Below are positions 7,859 through 16,346 of a DNA stretch of 22,549 nt, piece by piece. The notes below the pieces were generated by a model, which searched no databases, was not told the DNA's origin, and saw nothing but the letters and a program-made list of their open reading frames with translations. Positions within the stretch are counted from its first letter, which is position 1; each line of letters starts with the position of its first letter. The stretch comes from JBCDCE01 sp039182515 (GTDB taxonomy: Bacteria > Pseudomonadota > Alphaproteobacteria > Rhodobacterales > Rhodobacteraceae), in the NCBI GenBank assembly GCA_039182515.1, contig JBCDCE010000062.1, forward strand, positions 1-22,549. The letters are read 5' to 3'. The position numbers and the translations under genes were made by a program.

Positions 7859-8215
7859 GATATCGCTTGAATTGAAGGTCCGTCAGAAATTGACACCAAG
7901 GCCCAATTTGAAGCCTAAATTTTTGGTTAATTGCTTTTGAGAAGCAGCCCTCTCCCTACCGCCCTTCATTGTTGGGGGATTCGGATTAGGAAAAATGAAC
8001 GTTCGCCTGCAAAATATGTAAATTTTTTCCTTTAGCAGCGCACGGAAGGCTGCAGGTCGCGGTAACGGTTACGAAGGGTGTCCAAGGCAGGAACTTTGAA
8101 GTGCTGCGACCTTAGGGGCTTGCCGTCTGCTTGAGCGGCATTCTTGTTTGCGCCTTTCGTCTTGCGAGTCTAGGAACCATCCATCTTTTTTCCCAAGCAA
8201 ACCCAAGGACTTTGC
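7859..8215. other. 357-nt intergenic region between LysM and ABC exporter genes
   Basis: No convincing open frame or RNA gene is seen. The first 180 nt are AT-rich. It contains an odd-centred palindrome at 8062-8072, 7-nt inverted arms AGGTCGC (8054-8060) and GCGACCT (8106-8112), and a TTGACA at about 7888 without a well-spaced -10. The ABC gene has its own ribosome site (AAGGA before 8216). Promoters are likely here but none can be assigned with confidence. Confidence 0.5.
8062..8072. repeat. 11-bp palindrome upstream of the ABC exporter
   Basis: GTAACGGTTAC is a perfect inverted repeat around one central base. It shares the AACGGTT core with the longer palindrome at 16334-16346 in front of the RND operon. 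It could be a repressor site, but no regulator can be tied to it. Confidence 0.35.
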
Positions 8216-10027
8216 ATGGCTCGATCGCCCAAAACCGCAGATACTCTAAACGCTGAGCAGCGAAGCGGTTGGCGCACGATCAAAAGGGTTGTTCCTTATC
8301 TTTGGCCTGAGGACGAAGCTTGGGTGAAGCGCCGCGTGGTTTTGGCCATGGCAGCTTTATTGGTGTCTAAACTGATCGCTGTCTACACGCCGTTTTTGTA
8401 TAAGGCCGGCGTTGATGCCTTGGCTCAAGATGACGTGGGTTGGCTTGTCGGCGTTGGGGCTGTTGGGCTGACGGTAGCCTACGGCGTTGCGCGACTGATG
8501 AACGTCGGTTTTCAGCAACTCAGGGATATACTGTTTGCAGCCGTAGGGCAGCGCGCCTTAAGGGCCCTGGCGCTTGAAACCTTCACACATATTCACCGGC
8601 TGTCCATGCGCTATCATATCACGCGCAAAACAGGCGGCCTGAGCAGGATCATTGAGCGCGGTGTCAAGGGCGTCGAGTTTCTCTTGCGCTTTTTGCTTTT
8701 CTCGATTGGCCCGCTTGTGTTGGAACTTGCGCTCATCGGCGCGGTTTTGGCGATCAAATTTGATATTTGGTACCTGATCGCAATTGCCGTCACGATTGGT
8801 CTTTACATCTGGTTTACCTTTGCCGTGACGGAATGGCGCGTGAAGATCCGCAAAGTCATGAATGAACAGGATACGGACGCAAACCAAAAGGCAATCGACA
8901 GCCTTCTCAATTTCGAGACCGTAAAGTACTTTGGTGCAGAATGGCGCGAGGCGGAACGCTATGATGGGGCCATGGCGGGCTATGAACAAGCGGCCCTAAA
9001 AACCTCTTACAGTCTGGCCTTCCTAAATTTTGGGCAATCTTTGATTATCACAACCGGGCTTGTGATTGTGATGGTTTTGGCTGCAATCGGCGTGCAAAAC
9101 GGTGTGCTTACTGTGGGCGATTTTGTTCTGGTGAACGCCTACATGATCCAAATCACGATGCCGTTGAACTTTTTGGGCACAGTCTACCGCGAAATTCGCC
9201 AAGCCTTGGTGGATATGGGTGAGATGTTTGATCTTTTGGAGCAGCCTTCAGAGGTGAAAGACAAAGAGGGTGCGCCTGATTTGAAGATCACAGGAGGCGA
9301 AATCCGTCTGCGCGATGTGCACTTTGGCTATGATGCGGAACGGCCCATTTTGCAGGGCGTGGATCTTACCGTGCCCGCTGGAAAGACCTTGGCTGTCGTG
9401 GGGCCTTCGGGCTCTGGTAAATCGACTATCGGCCGGCTCCTGTTCCGGTTTTACGATGTTGGTGGCGGGGCTCTTGAGATCGATGGGCAGGACCTGCGCG
9501 ACATCACGCAAGACAGCCTTCATCAGCAGATCGGCGTTGTTCCGCAGGACACGGTGCTGTTTAACGACACGATTTTTTACAACATTGCCTACGGACGCCC
9601 AGAGGCCAGCCGAAGCGACATTGAAGCGGCGGCCAAAGCGGCGCAAATCCACGACTTCATCACTGCGCTACCAGAGGGCTACGAGACAAAAGTGGGCGAG
9701 CGCGGGCTCAAACTGTCGGGTGGTGAAAAACAACGCGTCGGCATTGCGCGTACGCTTTTGAAAAACCCGCCTATTTTGCTGTTAGATGAGGCCACGAGCG
9801 CGCTTGATTCCGATACAGAAGCCGAGATTCAAGAAAGCCTCCGCGCGCTTGGGAAAGGGCGCACTGTGATTACAATTGCGCACCGCTTGAGCACCATAGT
9901 GGAAGCTGACGAGATCGCTGTGCTTGAAGACGGCCAGGTGATAGAGCGGGGCACCCATACAGAGCTTTTAGAGGCCGATGGGCGCTATGCGCGGCTATGG
10001 CATCGGCAAGATTCCGAGGCGGCTTGA
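8216..10027 (+). CDS. Atm1-type ABC exporter (half-transporter, TMD-NBD fusion)
   Basis: This 603-residue inner-membrane homodimeric exporter belongs to the Atm1/ABCB7/HMT1 family, whose members export glutathione-linked sulfur/iron or metal-thiol compounds. The TMD covers roughly residues 35-335, and its VKIRKVMNEQDTDANQKA plus SLLNFETVKYFGAE region is characteristic of Atm1 proteins. The NBD has Walker A GPSGSGKST (396-404), Q-loop Gln444, signature LSGGEKQ (500-506), Walker B ILLLDE (520-525) and H-loop His556. All catalytic residues are present. The ATG at 8216 has AAGGA 7-8 nt upstream. It is convergent with the LysR gene, with only 14 nt between stops. Confidence 0.95.
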   Translation: MARSPKTADTLNAEQRSGWRTIKRVVPYLWPEDEAWVKRRVVLAMAALLVSKLIAVYTPFLYKAGVDALAQDDVGWLVGVGAVGLTVAYGVARLMNVGFQQLRDILFAAVGQRALRALALETFTHIHRLSMRYHITRKTGGLSRIIERGVKGVEFLLRFLLFSIGPLVLELALIGAVLAIKFDIWYLIAIAVTIGLYIWFTFAVTEWRVKIRKVMNEQDTDANQKAIDSLLNFETVKYFGAEWREAERYDGAMAGYEQAALKTSYSLAFLNFGQSLIITTGLVIVMVLAAIGVQNGVLTVGDFVLVNAYMIQITMPLNFLGTVYREIRQALVDMGEMFDLLEQPSEVKDKEGAPDLKITGGEIRLRDVHFGYDAERPILQGVDLTVPAGKTLAVVGPSGSGKSTIGRLLFRFYDVGGGALEIDGQDLRDITQDSLHQQIGVVPQDTVLFNDTIFYNIAYGRPEASRSDIEAAAKAAQIHDFITALPEGYETKVGERGLKLSGGEKQRVGIARTLLKNPPILLLDEATSALDSDTEAEIQESLRALGKGRTVITIAHRLSTIVEADEIAVLEDGQVIERGTHTELLEADGRYARLWHRQDSEAA

Positions 10028-10048
10028 GAGCTTTATAGATCTCAAGCC
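10021..10048. terminator. Perfect stem-loop spanning both convergent stop codons
   Basis: GGCTTGAGA (10021-10029) and TCTCAAGCC (10040-10048) are perfect 9-nt inverted arms around a 10-nt AT-rich loop. Each arm contains a stop codon: TGA of the ABC gene (10025-10027) and TGA of the LysR gene (complement of 10042-10044). No T tract follows on either strand, so it may be a weak bidirectional terminator or a 3'-end protecting structure. Confidence 0.5.
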
Positions 10049-10899
10049 ATGGGGGCCCGTCCGGAAAGCAGTGCCGCTTTTTGCGCATAGAGCCTGGTCA
10101 ATCGATCCAGGGTGCGCCGCACCCTTGGAATGTGTCGGTCGTCGTTGTGCACGACCAGTGTTTGCTGCTCATTGAGCGCATCAATAGGGTCGCCTGCACG
10201 GGTGAGCAACGGATCACTGTCGCCCACAAAACACGGCACCAATCCAATTCCAACACCTGCGCGAATAAGGTGGTGAACAGCGGCAACGCTTTCGGCTGTT
10301 GCCCGGATCTTATGTCCTTGATCATGCACCCAGCGCGCTGCCGGGTGGATCGCTTTTCCAGACTCTATCCCAACCCAATCCAAAAGGTCCGGGCGTTTGG
10401 CCGTGCGGCTCAAATACGGGGCAAAGGCGACCGTTCCGAGGGGTTTGCTTGCAAGATTGCCAGCTTGTGGTTTTTGGTTGCGAATGCCGATATCGGCGTC
10501 TCGATGCGCAATGTCGAGCACCGCTTCAGTGGCTACGAAATTGAGCCGGAAATCATCTTGGTCGCAGCAAAGCTGGTGGTAGTTTTGAATAAGAAACTGG
10601 GTTGTTCCGGTGCCAGCCGAAAGGCGCACGACAGGGGTTTCCGCTTGATCTGAGAACTCTGACAGAATTGGAACAGCGCAGGCTTGCATGGTTTTGACCC
10701 GGGTCAAAAGGCTGCGTCCTTTTGGAGTAAGTCCGTAGCCAGAGGCGGTGCGTTCAAAAAGCTGTTGGCCAATCTTCTGTTCCAGCCGCGCCATGTGCCG
10801 CCCAAGGCTCGCAGGGCTCAATCCAGCGCGTGTGGCCCCTTTAGACAGGCCACCTTCTTCAGCCACATGCAAGAAAAGCTCCAAGTCTCCCCAGGACAC
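10042..10899 (-). CDS. LysR-family transcriptional regulator
   Basis: The protein has 285 residues. The N-terminal winged HTH (about 1-60) includes GGLSKGATRAGLSPASLGRH and the family phrase LEQKIGQQLFERTASGYGLT; an effector-binding domain follows (about 90-280). The start is a GTG at 10899; no Shine-Dalgarno is seen in the A-rich upstream sequence, and no other in-frame start gives a complete HTH. LysR proteins usually control a divergent neighbour. Here the divergent side holds only a short doubtful frame at 10995 before the RND operon runs convergently, so the target is not obvious. Confidence 0.9.
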   Translation of the reverse strand: MSWGDLELFLHVAEEGGLSKGATRAGLSPASLGRHMARLEQKIGQQLFERTASGYGLTPKGRSLLTRVKTMQACAVPILSEFSDQAETPVVRLSAGTGTTQFLIQNYHQLCCDQDDFRLNFVATEAVLDIAHRDADIGIRNQKPQAGNLASKPLGTVAFAPYLSRTAKRPDLLDWVGIESGKAIHPAARWVHDQGHKIRATAESVAAVHHLIRAGVGIGLVPCFVGDSDPLLTRAGDPIDALNEQQTLVVHNDDRHIPRVRRTLDRLTRLYAQKAALLSGRAPMA

Positions 10900-10994
10900 A
10901 TTTTTTATTTTTGAAAAGACCCTTTGGATAATAGCTGCATTAAGTCAGGTTTTCGCGAGGTATCTTTTTGATATCACAAAGCGGAGACCCTGTC

Positions 10995-11189
10995 ATGATG
11001 CCAGCATTATCTAAACTGCCACAGCGAGACCTTACCGAAGAAGAATTCTACAATTTGGAGCTATTCCCTTTGTCCAGTAGCGTCACGGGGCGTTGGAAAG
11101 GAGACGGTAACCAAAAGGAAAAGGCCACCCGAAGGTGGCCTTTGCATGATTTCTGGCGCTCAATTGCCCGCGTTACTCCGCAGCTCTGA
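10995..11189 (+). CDS. Doubtful small ORF (64 aa) divergent from LysR
   Basis: An ATG (10995, second ATG 10998) is preceded by GGAG at 8 nt spacing and opens a frame of 64 residues with an acidic stretch (LTEEEFYNLELF). It matches no family I recognise. Its 3' half runs across the RND operon's terminator (11112-11144) and overlaps the end of the permease gene by 17 bp, which argues against it. It may be a small protein, the truncated remnant of a former LysR target, or chance. Confidence 0.25.
   Translation: MMPALSKLPQRDLTEEEFYNLELFPLSSSVTGRWKGDGNQKEKATRRWPLHDFWRSIARVTPQL
11112..11144 (-). terminator. Rho-independent terminator of the RND operon, UUCG tetraloop
   Basis: On the minus strand, AAAGGCCACC (11143-11134) pairs perfectly with GGTGGCCTTT (11129-11120) around a TTCG loop closed by C-G, the very stable cUUCGg tetraloop. 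It is followed by TTCCTTTT. It lies about 30 nt past the permease stop. Confidence 0.9.
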
Positions 11190-14100
11190 GCGGATGCGGC
11201 GCCGGTAAAGGAGGCTCAGGGGTAAGTTCGTCTTCGTCGTCTTCCCAAAGGATCTCTGGGTGTTTGATGCGTCTGGCCTCTTTGCGCAGCGCCCAGTCCT
11301 GCGCCACACGGCTCGCGCGCCCCAAGCTCATTTTGGCCAGCGCTGCCGCAGTCCATTTGGCATAGGTCACAACCCAGACCCGAAGCGCCAGCATGGAGGG
11401 TGTAAAGACAAGCGTCAAAACCGTCGCGATGCCGAGGCCGAAAACCACAGCGGTGGCAAGTTGCTTCCACCAAAGCGCCGTTGGGCTATCAATGGTGTAG
11501 CCGCCGCCGATGAAGTCGAGGCTGAGGCCAAACATCATCGGAGCCAAGCCCGCCATCGTGGTAATCGTGGTCAAAAGCACAGGCCGGATGCGATCTTCTG
11601 CGGTACGAATGATCGCCTCTACGCGCGGCATGTAGCGCGAGTATTCTTGGTAGGTGTCGATCAGAACAATGTTGTTGTTCACGACGATCCCCGCCAACGC
11701 GACGATGCCCGTGCCAGTCATGATGATCGAGAAGGCTTGGCCCATGATGATCATGCCCCAGAGCACGCCGGCGGTCGAGAGGATCACAGCCAAGAGCACC
11801 AGCACGGAGTTATAAAAGCTGTTGAACTGCGCCAAGAGGATGATGAACATCAGCCCCAAAGCGCCTGCAAAAGCGTTCATCAAAAACGCACCGGATTCGG
11901 CTTGTTCTTCTTGGTCGCCCGTCCATTCCCACTCGTAGCCTGAAGGGAACGGATTGGTGTCCAGCCAACGCGTCAGCTCTGCGATGCGCTCATTGGGGTT
12001 TACGGGTGCAATGGCCAGCTCGCCTGCGTCTTGCAGATTGAAGAGGTCATCTAGAGATGTGCCTTCGGCGATTTGCAAGAAGCGGTAGCGCTGGCCTTCG
12101 GTGTCTTCAAAGACGGCAGTTTGCACGGTTTCGCGCTCGCCCAGAAGCTGAACGGTTGCCAAGATCGGGTTTTCAGGCTCAGCTTGTGAAATCGGGCCGT
12201 CGCTCAGTTTGAACACCCCTGGCAACACATCCGCCTTCACATCATACCGACGCTTTTGATCAACACGGTCGATCTGTGCGAGCTTGGGGACTGGCTTGCG
12301 CGAGATGAAGTTCGAGAGGGGAATAAGCCCATCGGGCGTGCGCACTTTGAGCGTGTCGAGCGTGGAAAGAACGCGGTCTTCTTCCGGCAGTCGGACCCGG
12401 ATCTCGATCTCTTCATCAGAGCTGTCAACGCGCATTGTGTCGAGCAAGATGCCACGTGTCACGAGTTGCACCATGGCGCCCACCGTGGCCACATCCGCGC
12501 CATAGCGGCCTGCTTTTTCCACGTCTACGTTTATCTCCCAATCAATGCCGGGCAAGGGCAGGGTGTCTTCGATGAGCGTGAGGCCCGGCATGGCCTCAAA
12601 CTGCGCACGCGCGTCAAGAGCGGCTTGTTCCAGCACCTCAAGGCTATCGCCACGGATCCGCAGATGGATCGGTTTGCCAGATGCTGGACCTTGGGCCAAC
12701 TCCGTGATTTCGGCTTTGATGCCCGGCAACTTCGCCAGTTCAGCAGAGAGCTCATCCAGGATCACATTCCCATCCACCGAAGGATCGCTCACCTCGTAAG
12801 TGTAGGGAATGAGGCCAAAGAAGAAGCTGGTCTCACGTGTGACATTGGGACGGTCTTCCCAAGGGAGGGTCTCAAATTGGATTTGACCAATTGTGTCCCG
12901 CGGGCCATCGCCGCCGCCTGGGCCACCTGTGCTCAAGCCACCTTCCCCCGCAAAGGAAAAGACGTTTGTCACCGCTGGATGGGCCAAAACAACCTCTTCG
13001 GCTTGCCGGACCAACTTGTCCTTTTCTTCCAACGACAGGTTACCACGCGCGCGCACATAGACATTGGCCTGCTCTGGCTCGCTTTCGACAAAGAACTCAA
13101 CGCCGTTTGAGTTTTCGCCAAAGTATGTGAACGTGAACATCACAAAGGCCAAAACAGATCCAATCGCCACAATCGGCATAACAGGATTGCCTGCAATCAA
13201 ACGAATGAACTGGCCAAAGAGCGAGCGCTTGCGCCCAACGCGGACTTTGCGTTCGCGACCGCGTATCGAGATTGCGCCCATAACGATTGAGAGCAGCGCC
13301 GTGCCGATCATGAAAAGCACAGCACCAATTGCGACACCGAGAACGCCAGCATCAGGCCCCAACAAATAGCTCGGATTGATGAGAGACATCGCGCCCACAA
13401 AGGCGGCCATCAGGGCAGGGGCCAAAAGGGCTACACGCAAAAGCCAAGGCAAACGCGCCCGCATCCAATCAGAAATGCTGCCAAAGATATTGGTCAACCG
13501 TCCTGTCACGCCGCCCATTACGGGCAGATAGACCAATGCTACCACCAATGAGGCTGACAAGACGAAGATCAGTGTAACCGGTAGCATGCCCATAAATTCG
13601 CCCGGCACACCTGGCCAAAAGAGCATGGGCAGGAAGGCACAAAGCGTTGTGGCGGTGGAGGAGATGATCGGCCAGAACATGCGCTTGGCCGCATCCGTAT
13701 AGGCGGTCATGGGGCCAGCACCCTCGTTCATCCGTTTGTCGGCATATTCCACCACCACGATTGCGCCATCTACGAGCATGCCCACGGCGAGGATCAAGCC
13801 GAACATCACAATGTTGGAGATCGAGATCCCCATGATGGAGAGAAGTACGAAGCAAAGGAAGAACGAGGTCGGGATCGCAAAGCCCACAAGCAGAGCAGGA
13901 CGCGTGCCGAGGGCCGCCAAAACTACAATCATGACGAGAGCAACGGCCGTGAGAACAGAGCCTTCGAGCTGGTTAACCATGGAATCCACAACCCGGCTTT
14001 GATCGTTGGACGTGGAGATTTTTATCGCGGCTTGCAATTCGGCGGGCCAGGCGGCTTGGGTTTCAGCCACCGTCGCTTTCACGGCTTCAACCGTGTCGAT

Positions 14101-14973
14101 CAGGTTGTAGCCTTTGCGCTTCACGACCTGCAGAGCGACTGTGTTTTCGCCATCAAATCGCGCAGTTCCTTCGCGGTCCTCAAAGGTGAGGCGGATGTCT
14201 GTGAGATCCCCCAAAGTGATCACGCGATCGCCATTGGTTTTAACAGGCAAATCATAGACATCCCGCGGCTCGTTAAAGCTCGATGGGATCTTCACCCCGG
14301 TGGCGGACGTTTCCGTCTCGATGGTGCCCGCCGCGATCAGAAGGTTGTTGTTGGTCACCACATTGATCAGCTCGCCCGCTGTCACATTGTAGCTTTCGAG
14401 CTTCAGTGGATCGATCAGCACCTCGAGCATCTCGTCGCGCTGACCCGCCAGCGCGGCTTCGAGCACGGATTCGAGCCCTTCGATGCGGTCTTGCAGATCC
14501 TTGGCCACTTGCACGAGAGTTCGCTCAGGCAGCGCGCCTGTGAGGCTCACGATGACAATGGGGAACTCAGAGAAGTTGATCTCCGCGATGGTGTAAGCAT
14601 CAGCCCCATCAGGGAAATCCGCCTCAGCCTTTTGCATCGCATCGCGGACGTCGGCCAGGATTTTGGTTTTGTCCCAGCCGAAATCAAACTCCATGACGAT
14701 GTTTGCATAGCCTTCCACGGCCGTGCCGGTGAGGGTTTTGAGCCCGTCGAGATCCGAAAGCTCGGTCTCCATGGGCTTAACAAGGAGCTTTTCGCTGTCT
14801 TCGGCCGAAATTCCAGGGAAAGCGAGCGAGACCACAAGCGCCGGGATCTCAATGTCCGGCTCACCCTCTTTGGGCAGAGAGTAGTAAGAGAAGCCGCCTG
14901 CCACGAGGGACAGAACAATAAAGGCGATGACCATACGGGCACGGCCCGCGGCCCAGTCGACCAAACCAGTCAT
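11173..14973 (-). CDS. RND efflux transporter permease (AcrB/HAE1-like), enlarged
   Basis: This inner-membrane proton-driven pump subunit has 1266 residues; AcrB-type pumps usually have about 1030-1050. TM1 is at 12-32. TM2-TM6 lie at about 338-356, 362-382, 388-409, 434-452 and 465-488, TM7 at about 597-617, and TM8-TM12 in 1030-1200. TM4 carries GMLVDGAIVVVEYADKR (Asp402 at the AcrB D407 position, Gly at D408), and TM10 carries GIVVNNNIVLID (Asn where AcrB has Lys940). Two extra hydrophobic segments (512-532 and 543-568) sit between TM6 and TM7. About 60 further residues (about 920-995) interrupt the second periplasmic loop before YEWEWTGDQEEQ. The ATG at 14973 overlaps the adaptor stop as ATGA, with GAGGAG upstream, indicating translational coupling. 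No outer-membrane channel gene is in the window. Confidence 0.94.
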   Translation of the reverse strand: MTGLVDWAAGRARMVIAFIVLSLVAGGFSYYSLPKEGEPDIEIPALVVSLAFPGISAEDSEKLLVKPMETELSDLDGLKTLTGTAVEGYANIVMEFDFGWDKTKILADVRDAMQKAEADFPDGADAYTIAEINFSEFPIVIVSLTGALPERTLVQVAKDLQDRIEGLESVLEAALAGQRDEMLEVLIDPLKLESYNVTAGELINVVTNNNLLIAAGTIETETSATGVKIPSSFNEPRDVYDLPVKTNGDRVITLGDLTDIRLTFEDREGTARFDGENTVALQVVKRKGYNLIDTVEAVKATVAETQAAWPAELQAAIKISTSNDQSRVVDSMVNQLEGSVLTAVALVMIVVLAALGTRPALLVGFAIPTSFFLCFVLLSIMGISISNIVMFGLILAVGMLVDGAIVVVEYADKRMNEGAGPMTAYTDAAKRMFWPIISSTATTLCAFLPMLFWPGVPGEFMGMLPVTLIFVLSASLVVALVYLPVMGGVTGRLTNIFGSISDWMRARLPWLLRVALLAPALMAAFVGAMSLINPSYLLGPDAGVLGVAIGAVLFMIGTALLSIVMGAISIRGRERKVRVGRKRSLFGQFIRLIAGNPVMPIVAIGSVLAFVMFTFTYFGENSNGVEFFVESEPEQANVYVRARGNLSLEEKDKLVRQAEEVVLAHPAVTNVFSFAGEGGLSTGGPGGGDGPRDTIGQIQFETLPWEDRPNVTRETSFFFGLIPYTYEVSDPSVDGNVILDELSAELAKLPGIKAEITELAQGPASGKPIHLRIRGDSLEVLEQAALDARAQFEAMPGLTLIEDTLPLPGIDWEINVDVEKAGRYGADVATVGAMVQLVTRGILLDTMRVDSSDEEIEIRVRLPEEDRVLSTLDTLKVRTPDGLIPLSNFISRKPVPKLAQIDRVDQKRRYDVKADVLPGVFKLSDGPISQAEPENPILATVQLLGERETVQTAVFEDTEGQRYRFLQIAEGTSLDDLFNLQDAGELAIAPVNPNERIAELTRWLDTNPFPSGYEWEWTGDQEEQAESGAFLMNAFAGALGLMFIILLAQFNSFYNSVLVLLAVILSTAGVLWGMIIMGQAFSIIMTGTGIVALAGIVVNNNIVLIDTYQEYSRYMPRVEAIIRTAEDRIRPVLLTTITTMAGLAPMMFGLSLDFIGGGYTIDSPTALWWKQLATAVVFGLGIATVLTLVFTPSMLALRVWVVTYAKWTAAALAKMSLGRASRVAQDWALRKEARRIKHPEILWEDDEDELTPEPPLPAPHPLRAAE

Positions 14974-16222
14974 CCTTGGGTCTCCTCTTCATAGGTCACA
15001 TCAACAGCGACACCGTTGGTCACATATTCTTGGCCCACGATAATCACTTCACTCGTGGCACCCAAACCGTCGACCCAAACGCCCTGGATCGTATCGCGAA
15101 TGAGGTTAACAGGTTGGAAAACCGCAACGCCGTCTTCGGCCACCCGCACACCGAGCGTGCCTTCGTCGTTGAGCGTTAGGGCAGAGCCGGGCAGCAAATG
15201 CGCTTGTTTGCCGTCGCTTTGAATCACCAGTTCAACCGTTTGGCCATCACGAATCTCTAGGTTGGGGTTAGGGATTTTCACTTCAACGCGGAAGGTCCGG
15301 GTGAGGGGATCGGCAGAACGAGAGAGGAACGTCACATTGCCCACAACTTCTTGGCCTGTGGTGAGACGCGCGCCCGCAGGTGCACCTGTTTTCACCCGGG
15401 CCACTTGGGTTTCAGGTACAAAGCCCACAGGTTGATCGGATCAAGTTGGATCACAGTGGCGCAGGAGGCCCCAGGCTGAAGCAGCGCCCCAAGCTCGGCT
15501 GTGTCGCTTTCCAAAATCCCACTGAAGGGCGCTCTGAGCTTGAGTCGCGCGACATCTTCTTGCGCCGTTGCCAAAGAGGCTTCGGCTGACTCGATCGCGG
15601 CCTGGGCACTTTCAACGCCACCTTCAGAGGCGCGAATGCCCGCCTGTGCGCTGACAATGGCCGCTAAAGCGGCCTCCACGTTGGCTTCTGCAGTGGCCAC
15701 GCGCGTATCGGAGGCAAAGCCACCAGTTTTCAGCTTTTGCGCCGCGTTTTCATTGATTTGCGCTTCAATCAGGCGCGCTTCTGCCTCTTTAAGCCGCGAC
15801 TCAGCCTCTGGGAGGCGGGCTTCGGCGGAAGGCAGATTGGCTTTGGCCTCCGCAAGCCGGGCTTTGGCCTCTGCAACGCGCGAGGCCCGCGTTCCGGGAT
15901 CAAGTTCGCACATCAAAGTGCCCTCTTCGACAAAGGCTCCCTTGCGCAATGGCTCTGAGATCACCAAACCAGAGGTTTCCGCTTTGACGTCCACGCTGCG
16001 CGCCGCTTCGGTACGCCCACGCACGAGCACAGCGCTGTCGAGCGGTTTTGCAGTGGATTTCAACACAACAACAGAAACGCGCTCAATTGAGTCGTCCAGG
16101 AGAGGTGTTTCATCTGTTTGTGGGGCGGATTGCGCAAAAGCGAGCAGAGCCTCGCGTTCGAAAACGAGCGCATATAAAAAGGCCGAAACGATCACCGCTG
16201 TGATCAGGGGAAAGAGTTTCAT
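14970..16222 (-). pseudogene. RND membrane-fusion (HlyD/AcrA-type) adaptor, split by a frameshift
   Basis: Two overlapping frames together make one adaptor of about 417 residues. The 5' part (16222 to stop at 15392; 276 codons) has an N-terminal membrane anchor/signal (4-21), the first lipoyl half (about 62-110), a long Ala/Glu/Arg coiled-coil hairpin (about 112-225) and the second lipoyl half (LKLRAPFSGILESDTAELG). Homology ends at QLDPINL (residue 265, codon CTG at 15430-15428). The other frame continues from GTG at 15428 as VGFVPETQVARVKTGAPAG, the normal beta-barrel segment, to the TGA at 14970. A single missing G (CTGGTG read as CTGTG) explains it. No slippery heptamer is seen, so mutation or sequencing error is likelier than programmed shifting. 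The start ATG (16222) has only a weak ribosome site. It is the first gene of the operon; its stop overlaps the permease start. Confidence 0.88.
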
Positions 16223-16268
16223 ATCTCTGACTTTCTCATCTTCAATCTCATCTGCCGCCGCAGAAAAC

Positions 16269-16301
16269 AGTGCCTGGGCCCCCAGGGCTTACCTAGGCAC
16301 T
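16269..16301. promoter_or_regulatory. Imperfect inverted repeat upstream of the RND operon
   Basis: AGTGCCTGGG (16269-16278) and CCTAGGCACT (16292-16301) are inverted arms matching at 9 of 10 positions, about 23 bp centre to centre. They lie 47 nt upstream of the adaptor start, in the 250-nt region between divergent genes. This is a candidate dimeric repressor operator or a leader hairpin; no T tract follows. Confidence 0.35.
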
Positions 16302-16333
16302 CATAACACGGGCTCAACCAGTGCTACGCTTTC

Positions 16334-16346
16334 CTAAACCGTTTAG
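16334..16346. promoter_or_regulatory. 13-bp palindrome, candidate TetR-type operator
   Basis: CTAAACCGTTTAG is a perfect inverted repeat around one base. On the minus strand it directly abuts a TTGAAC hexamer reading toward the RND operon. TetR-family control of RND pumps through short palindromes is common, but no TetR gene lies in this window, so assignment is inference. Confidence 0.4.

Noticed and set aside
13999..14994. 331-codon open frame antisense to the RND permease, and similar long antisense frames (11260-11943, 12256-13110)
   Set aside because: They lie entirely opposite a well-conserved coding gene, have no recognisable domains and are His/Arg-rich in the way shadow frames of GC-rich genes are.
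15392..15432. Programmed ribosomal frameshift in the adaptor
   Set aside because: No X-XXY-YYZ slippery heptamer or strong downstream hairpin is visible at the switch point, and adaptors of this family are not known to use one.
15501..16337. 278-codon plus-strand frame, Ala/Ser-rich
   Set aside because: It is the reverse complement of the adaptor's repetitive coiled coil; low complexity explains its length.
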